Of a stretch of DNA of 33,735 nucleotides, positions 28,446 to 33,735 are shown in pieces. The notes under the pieces are model-generated. The model had not been told where the DNA came from. It did not search any database and saw only the letters and a program-made list of their open reading frames with translations. Position 1 is the stretch's first letter. The number at the start of each line of letters is the position of its first letter. The translations under genes were made by a program, and so were the position numbers. Source of the DNA: Hofstenia miamia (Eukaryota; Xenacoelomorpha; Acoela); assembly GCA_004352715.1 (NCBI GenBank), contig SCFE01000091.1:61646-95380 (forward strand), in the 5' to 3' direction.

Positions 28446-28779
28446 CCCGCTGGCCCTCCTCACTAAAAAATTGGTCGAATGAATTTTTATTTTCATACCA
28501 ATTGACTCTGAATCAATTATGTTCATTTAATATATCCGAGATCTTTGAAGGAATTTAGTGATTGAATATGTTCATCCTTATAACCTAGGGTAGGGCTCGT
28601 ATTGGACTCAAACAATCCGTACATCTACGGGCTTCTCTAGTACGGGCTCTAAATGGAGCATGATTGCTTGTTGTTTGTTGAAGGTGCTAATTTTTAAATC
28701 CATTTGTTTGAATTACATTAAATCTATTAAGTAATAGGAATTTTCTATCTATTCTATATATCGATTTCTGAATATGTAT
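28446..28779. repeat. Block A, copy 2 (334 bp)
   Basis: Matches 26275-26608 with two mismatches. After it the sequences part: here TTCATGAAACAC, in copy 1 a TA tract and the Penelope-like insert. Confidence 0.95.
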
Positions 28780-29795
28780 TTCATGAAACACTAAACTTCA
28801 TGTAGATTTCCGGCAGAAATTACGAAATTGCACATAAAATATTACACAACCCTCAATACCATTGTCCTCTTTTGATACTGTGTTGATAAAATTATCGTAC
28901 TTATGTACATTATTTTTTAACTTAGAATAGTAAGTTGTGAACTTCAGAAGACGTTCCATATTGTTTAAATTGAATTAATCTGAAGTACCAATTTTGAAAG
29001 GTCTTACAAACAGGACGGTATCCTCATGTGATAACCAGGACTTCGTTTCCAGTAAAAGATTAAATCAGTAGACCAATGACGTGGCCATGGGAAGACTTGT
29101 CCCCCTTTCCCCTCGACACAAAACAGATATGAATTGTTCAAAATAAATGTAACAAAATACACCATAACGACAGATACACATGGGAATTATATTTCTACAG
29201 TAAATCCCTCCAAGATAACTTCACAACGATGCGGTAAGTTCTCTCACTGTCAAGATTTCATCAATTCTTATTAATTGAATCTCTGTTTTGATTTTTTTCT
29301 CAAAGCTTCAATGACTGGGGTTTAAACTGATGATAAACACTTTATTTAAAGATGTATATAGTCAACATGTAAAATTTTATAGCACCTGGAGTAAAAGGAG
29401 TCCAAATCCAAGCCAAATAACGCGATCTTCATGAAAAATATTTGAAAACAATTATGAAAAGGGAGGTGGCAACACCATCATTTTGAAAAGTTGTTTTTGA
29501 TATCATTTTATTTGGTCGAAGTTGTTGTATAATGTGTAATCTAGCTGGGGCTCCATTTGTTTTTTGTTTGGTGAACTGTGTCAGTTGGTCATATCAAAAT
29601 TCTCATGCAGCTATCGCGAAAAGCATCCATCCGTAAAGCAGAGATCCAATCAATAAATATTGATGAAGTTTACCTTCTTTGTGAAGTTATTTTAGAGCAG
29701 AACGGTTCACATATTCAGCATTTAGTGTGGAAATATGATAATACCTATGTTTACAAGTCTTTATTTTGTATTTTGTTTCTCTTAAATTGAAAAAC
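28780..29795. other. Unique segment between block A2 and the TA tract
   Basis: By position this is the interior of the second version of the hAT-like element. A 70-codon frame at 29578-29790 has no motif that I know. No transposase block was recognised. Confidence 0.4.

Positions 29796-29836
<41 letters not shown>
29796..29836. repeat. (TA)n microsatellite at gap edge
   Basis: TA tract running into N at 29837. The other side of the gap starts with another TA tract. Confidence 0.95.
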
Positions 29837-30071
29837 NNNNNNNNNNNNNNNNNNNNNNNNNNNNNNNNNNNNNNNNNNNNNNNNNNNNNNNNNNNNNNNN
29901 NNNNNNNNNNNNNNNNNNNNNNNNNNNNNNNNNNNNNNNNNNNNNNNNNNNNNNNNNNNNNNNNNNNNNNNNNNNNNNNNNNNNNNNNNNNNNNNNNNNN
30001 NNNNNNNNNNNNNNNNNNNNNNNNNNNNNNNNNNNNNNNNNNNNNNNNNNNNNNNNNNNNNNNNNNNNNNN
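29837..30071. other. Assembly gap (235 N)
   Basis: N run between two (TA)n tracts. The reading frames spanning it are artefacts. Confidence 0.99.
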
Positions 30072-30072
30072 T

Positions 30073-30075
<3 letters not shown>

Positions 30076-30112
<37 letters not shown>

Positions 30113-31436
30113 TTCAACTGGGCCCCACCTCAGATATTTTGACCCCCTCGTGCCTCCCCTAATTAAATATTGCTGGTACGCCACTGGAGAAACAAAATTT
30201 AATGAAAGTAACAAACGCTGTATCCGGGGTCGAGAAAAATTATTTGGGCAACAATTAATTGGACAATTGGTTAAAATTTGTAAACCAATTAATTGATTGA
30301 TGATAAAAATAATTAATTAAATGCTGGAACCAAGGTTCAAAATGTGTAAATTGTGGCTTTTACAAAGTTGTAACCATAACTATCTTATGACTTTAATGCA
30401 GCCAACTGAAATCCCAAATTTAGTCAAAATAACAATTTTTTTACATAGTTCATGTGAAAAAATAAATTCCGATGCAGATTTAAAAATTGGCTATCGTTGT
30501 TTCTACGCCAGTCCATTCTAATTTCGAAGACGATTTGCTTACATCTCTTTCTTCTGTAGAGTGGGTTTCAACGATGTGGAAAGTTCTATGGAATCTTTTG
30601 AAACGCAGATGTCCGAATCTGATAGTTCAGCTAGTCTTCCTAGTTGTCCTTTATTTGCTGGAAAGCCGTATTACTCAAACGAAGTTTATAGACATAATTA
30701 TTGATATTAGCTCGAAGCATTGTCTATCTGATCGAGCAGTAAAAGACATTTTGCATCTCTTTAAGGATAGTTCACCTGCTATCAATAGCTTCCAATCTTT
30801 CTATAAGCTTAAAGCTGATAATGATTTACCCTTTCGAGAAAAGGTTTTAGTGTTAACTGGTATGTACTTTTTGTTTTCTATACTGTTCATTGCTGTACTA
30901 AATGCTGTAATTTAAACGCCGTTCAAAGTATACTACTACACGAAGTTATTGGTGGAATTTTGCTGATATATCAGCACTATCAACAACCAGTGCGGGTCCC
31001 GCCTGCATTTATTCCTTTAGCATATTCGGGCCATGGTTTAAGTACAGCTATAACACGATTTATTTAGAGTATATTTTAGTGATGAAAGTTATACACATTG
31101 TGTATTTTGTTAAAATTCAGTGCTTATTATATAATGCATTCTCAGTTTTATATATTATATTGACTCATTTATTTTAGGTGACAGGTATGAAGCCTATGTT
31201 CTAGATATTTTGTTCCAATTAAATAATGTGTTTTATAAATGTCAATTGGAAGATTTTCAAAAGAATCATAATAAAGCTGATTTAATTTTACCTGATGACG
31301 CTTTTTTACATGCACATGATAATAGTTTAACCATTTATCTAATTATAAATGCTGAAGGCATGCCGCTATTTTCTTCGGACATATGCTCTGTCTGGCCAAT
31401 ATGATTGGTAATTTACCACCCACAAAAAGATTTTCA
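30076..31436. repeat. Block B, copy 2 (about 1361 bp)
   Basis: Same as 27084-28444 at a constant offset of 2992, but here the sequence continues beyond the block into the rest of the CACTA transposase. Confidence 0.95.
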
Positions 31437-32901
31437 TATTGTTCTTTGCTCCTATTGGGCTTATGGAGTGGCAAAGCTAAACCGATTTAAAATTTTATCT
31501 TTTCACACATTATTCACTATATTTGAAATATTCAAAGTGGTGTTTCTTCAAATTTGGATAATATAGTCGTTTTAGTGAAATTATCTGTGCTTCTATTGGT
31601 TGGTGATTTGCCAGCAAAATCGTCATTATTGAATATTAAGCAGTTTTATGATCACTTTGGGTGTTCACTGTGTTTGATTGATGATATATATGAAAATAGT
31701 AGCTTTCGGTATCCATTTACACCAGTGTAAACTACCGAACAAATGCTGGATTTATGGAATGCGCAATCAAAGCTGAAGGAACATTTCAATCATGCATGGG
31801 CGTCAAGGGATTATCCTGTATTCGAAACTTACTTCCTCCCCCTACCCATTCACCAATTGATTACATACACCACTGCGTGTTATTTGGGGTCACACGGCGA
31901 ATCTTAATCACTCTGTACAAAACAAAATGGAATCATAGTCAACGAGCACTAGTAAGCTTGATTTTGCAGAATGCTAGATGTCCCATTGAGTTCACTCGAC
32001 GATGTCGTAACATGGAGTTGCTGAAATTCTGGAAAGCTACAGAATTCCAAATTATTTTTGCTTTATATTGGTATTCATTCTATGTTCTTATATTTAGATA
32101 ATGATGTCCTCCAGTATTTCTCTCTTTTATCCCCTGCTATACGCATTCTGCTCTTAGATTTTATTTCTCCTGCTGACATTATGACTATGCTGAATCATTA
32201 TTGTTTAGATTTGTTGGGGAAGTTCCGAAATTTTATTCTGCTGCAGATTCAGTACACGCGCTGTGATAACGTCAGAACATTTGGCCCGCTATGGTCATTT
32301 TCCGCAATATCCTTTTGAAAGCGCCAATTTTCAATTGCGAAGGAATGACACTGGAGCAAGACACTTGCCTGCATTACTTGTTAAGAGATTTATACGGCGA
32401 GAAAAATCAGACAATTTTAAAAACAATTGTTCCAAAATAGGAAATTTTTGTATTGGAAGTTCAAGTTTAAGTTAATTAGATACACAATTGTGCTTATATC
32501 CTTCAAGGATTGGCCTCAATGTATTGAACCCAGTGAAAAGCTTCAATTGGATTAAGCATTTCAACTATTGTTTCACAACAAAATGTTACAAAAAAGCAAA
32601 GATTTCGTGCAATTTTAATGCTAACTTTTGGTATTGTGGCGAATACTGTTATGCAGAAATTCAAAACTTCATTCTTCATGAAACTACGTTATATGCCTTT
32701 TTAAAGAAATTCAAAGTTTTAAATTCGTTACTAGATACTAATCCATCCGATTATCACTTTTTTAAATAAGTTGTTCTTCAGGATGAACTACTTTGCATCC
32801 CTGCTGATGATTTAGATTATCGTTGTGTTTTATTTAATATTTGTAATTTTGGGTTTGTTATTACGTGCATCTTAAATCACTTTGAACATGATTGAAATAA
32901 A
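30487..32901 (+). pseudogene. CACTA (EnSpm)-type transposase, near full length, frameshifted
   Basis: Cut-and-paste transposase of an animal CACTA-type element. The first 950 bases equal copy 1. Beyond them: IGNLPPTKRFSYCSLLLLGL then WSGKAKP (31405-31480), KLSVLLLVGDLPAKSSLLNI then KQFYDHFGCSLC (about 31580-31670), TTEQMLDLWNAQSKLKEHF, SPIDYIHHCVLFGVTRRIL (31850-31910; family pattern DYMH..C.GV.+..L, carrying a catalytic-region Asp), KFWKATEFQ (32020-32050), LLSPAIRILLLDFISPADI (32120-32180), HYCLDL and VRTFGPLWSFSAISFESANF (32270-32330), and a C-terminal region LYAFLKKFKVLNSLLDTNPS then LQDELLCIPADDLDYRCVLF (32690-32835). An AATAAA signal lies at 32896-32901. There are at least five frameshifts or stops, so it is dead. 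Confidence 0.85.
32896..32901 (+). terminator. Polyadenylation signal AATAAA
   Basis: AATAAAGAATTATT directly after the end of CACTA transposase homology, in the position expected for its mRNA 3' end. Confidence 0.5.
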
Positions 32902-33042
32902 GAATTATTTTCAAATTATTGTTTTCAATTGATGCTGCAAAGCATACATTTTTTATTATTATTTTGCAATAAAAAATTCATAATAATTCTAGACTGTATT
33001 ATTACATTTAGTAATTTATTTTTTGTAAATTTTTTCAGTATA

Positions 33043-33392
33043 ATGTCTTTACAAGATGCTTATTTTCTGTTCTATTTTAAAGACGATCGAACATACGATA
33101 TTATTAACTTAAAGCATTCTGCTTGGCCTCGTTCAATGTCATTTGATGAACGAATTTCACTTGACGAAGGTAAAGAAGTTGCCATAAGCGGATACATTGC
33201 CAAGCTCGTGTGTGTAGGTATTCTTCTTGCTTTTGACATTTACGACATTACAATTTAGGTACTAAAGAAAGAGTTGAACGGAAGAAGGAAAAGCTGGAGC
33301 GATTCCTTGATACCACCTCCGGTAGCTTTCATCTATTGCGTTTAAATGCAAGCATTGATACCTCTCAAAATCTCATTACTTCGACTGCTTAA
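33043..33392 (+). CDS. CACTA accessory protein, two exons, small unknown protein
   Basis: Exon 1 runs 33043-33217 and exon 2 from 33259. The 41-nt intron (33218-33258) starts GTATTC and ends CAATTTAG, and removing it joins ...KLVCVG to TKERVERKKEKLERFL in frame. The ATG follows closely after TTTTTTCAG (ending 33038), so an upstream leader intron is likely. The N-terminal half reads YFLFYFKDDRTYDIINLKHS then AWPRS, the later part EGKEVAISGYIAKLVCVG. This is the small domain I know from second ORFs beside such transposases and from the front of some BEN-domain proteins (inference). A basic coiled-coil segment follows. The TAA at 33390-33392 may be a late mutation: the same frame continues as NSSFSAVTLSAMAPVED to a GTATGT donor at 33444. 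Confidence 0.6.
33218..33258 (+). other. 41-nt intron of the accessory gene
   Basis: GTATTC...AATTTAG. Splicing restores a Gly codon (G from exon 1 with GT from exon 2) and keeps the downstream frame open. Without splicing the frame stops within the intron at TAG (33256-33258). Confidence 0.65.
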
Positions 33393-33669
33393 AATTCATC
33401 ATTTTCCGCTGTTACCCTTTCTGCAATGGCACCTGTTGAAGATGTATGTGTTTTATAAATTTAAATATTACTTCATTAGCATTATATAATTCTTATCAAG
33501 ATGTGCATTTTGAAAGATCCTGGCAAATTTAATGATTTAATTTACTAATCATGTTCATTATTGCTTTCCATGTGTGTAAAATTTACTGCAACAGCTAAAT
33601 TAACTAATATTCGAATACTACTTAAAATTGTTTAGCCTGCTGTGAAATTTTCGGAATATCTTTCAGTTG

Positions 33670-33670
<1 letters not shown>
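33393..33670 (+). other. 3' flank of the accessory gene, possible further intron
   Basis: The reading frame continues past the stop to 33443, where GTATGT could be a donor. The rest is AT-rich without a recognised feature. Confidence 0.35.

Positions 33671-33709
<39 letters not shown>
33671..33709. repeat. (TA)n microsatellite
   Basis: Long TA tract with one TT interruption near the window end. Confidence 0.95.
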
Positions 33710-33735
33710 ATCGAAGTAATGAGGCCATATATGAC

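Noticed and set aside
29687-30214. Frames running through the 235-N gap and TA tracts (IYIYIY repeats)
   Set aside because: Artefacts of translating N and (TA)n.
32929-33042. Upstream extension of the accessory gene from the ATG at 32929
   Set aside because: The extra 38 residues are low-complexity hydrophobic translation of AT-rich DNA and end at a TTTTTTCAG acceptor, so this is better explained as intron or 5' flank.

Overview
The window looks like a gene-poor, transposon-dense stretch of an AT-rich invertebrate animal genome. The support is the low GC by eye, the near absence of long open reading frames, the mix of LINE, Ty3/gypsy, Penelope-like, hAT, piggyBac and CACTA (EnSpm) relics, many (TA)n microsatellites, scaffold gaps and at least one very short (41 nt) spliceosomal intron. 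I cannot name the phylum. Nothing suggests a prokaryote or an organelle.

Layout. 0.48-2.58 kb: a large inverted (foldback) repeat that also contains a direct duplication around an N gap. 2.68-8.06 kb: one decayed LINE on the minus strand (ORF1 PHD finger, then endonuclease, then reverse transcriptase) split by a minus-strand Ty3/gypsy element at 4342-7372. That element has recognisable LTR ends, a tRNA-Lys-type primer-binding site, a polypurine tract and a perfect 5-bp target duplication (ATTAG). Its pol gene is broken and the middle of its integrase is missing. 9.76-10.22 kb: a piggyBac transposase relic. 10.85-11.18 and 13.32-13.67 kb: two diverged copies of an unnamed repeat. 14.3-15.2 kb: a 435-bp sequence present twice across a single N. 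15.9-17.3 kb: two more LINE fragments, facing each other. 17.3-18.3 kb: a 1000-N gap. 18.37 kb: a hammerhead-ribozyme-like core on the minus strand. 18.57 and 20.07-20.94 kb: an unusual GC-rich repeat built of palindromes of the CCACCAGTGG type. 22.0-24.0 kb: a candidate host gene on the minus strand, with CCAAT and TATA-like elements, a GTAAGT donor, and a coding exon for a 110-residue single-pass membrane protein. 24.3-26.2 kb: a hAT transposon relic. 26.2-27.2 kb: a short hAT-like element with an 8-bp target duplication, holding the GIY-YIG end of a Penelope-like element. 27.2-33.4 kb: CACTA-type transposase sequence, first a truncated copy and then a longer one, followed by a small spliced accessory gene.

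Almost every recognisable coding region is a broken transposon gene, so there is no pathway linking them. The most useful points are the dated nesting (gypsy in LINE), the ribozyme-like motif, the GC-rich palindromic element, the candidate membrane-protein gene and the CACTA accessory gene. Two exact or near-exact duplications sit at single-N joins (14760, 28445). They look more like unmerged haplotypes in the assembly than real tandem duplications.
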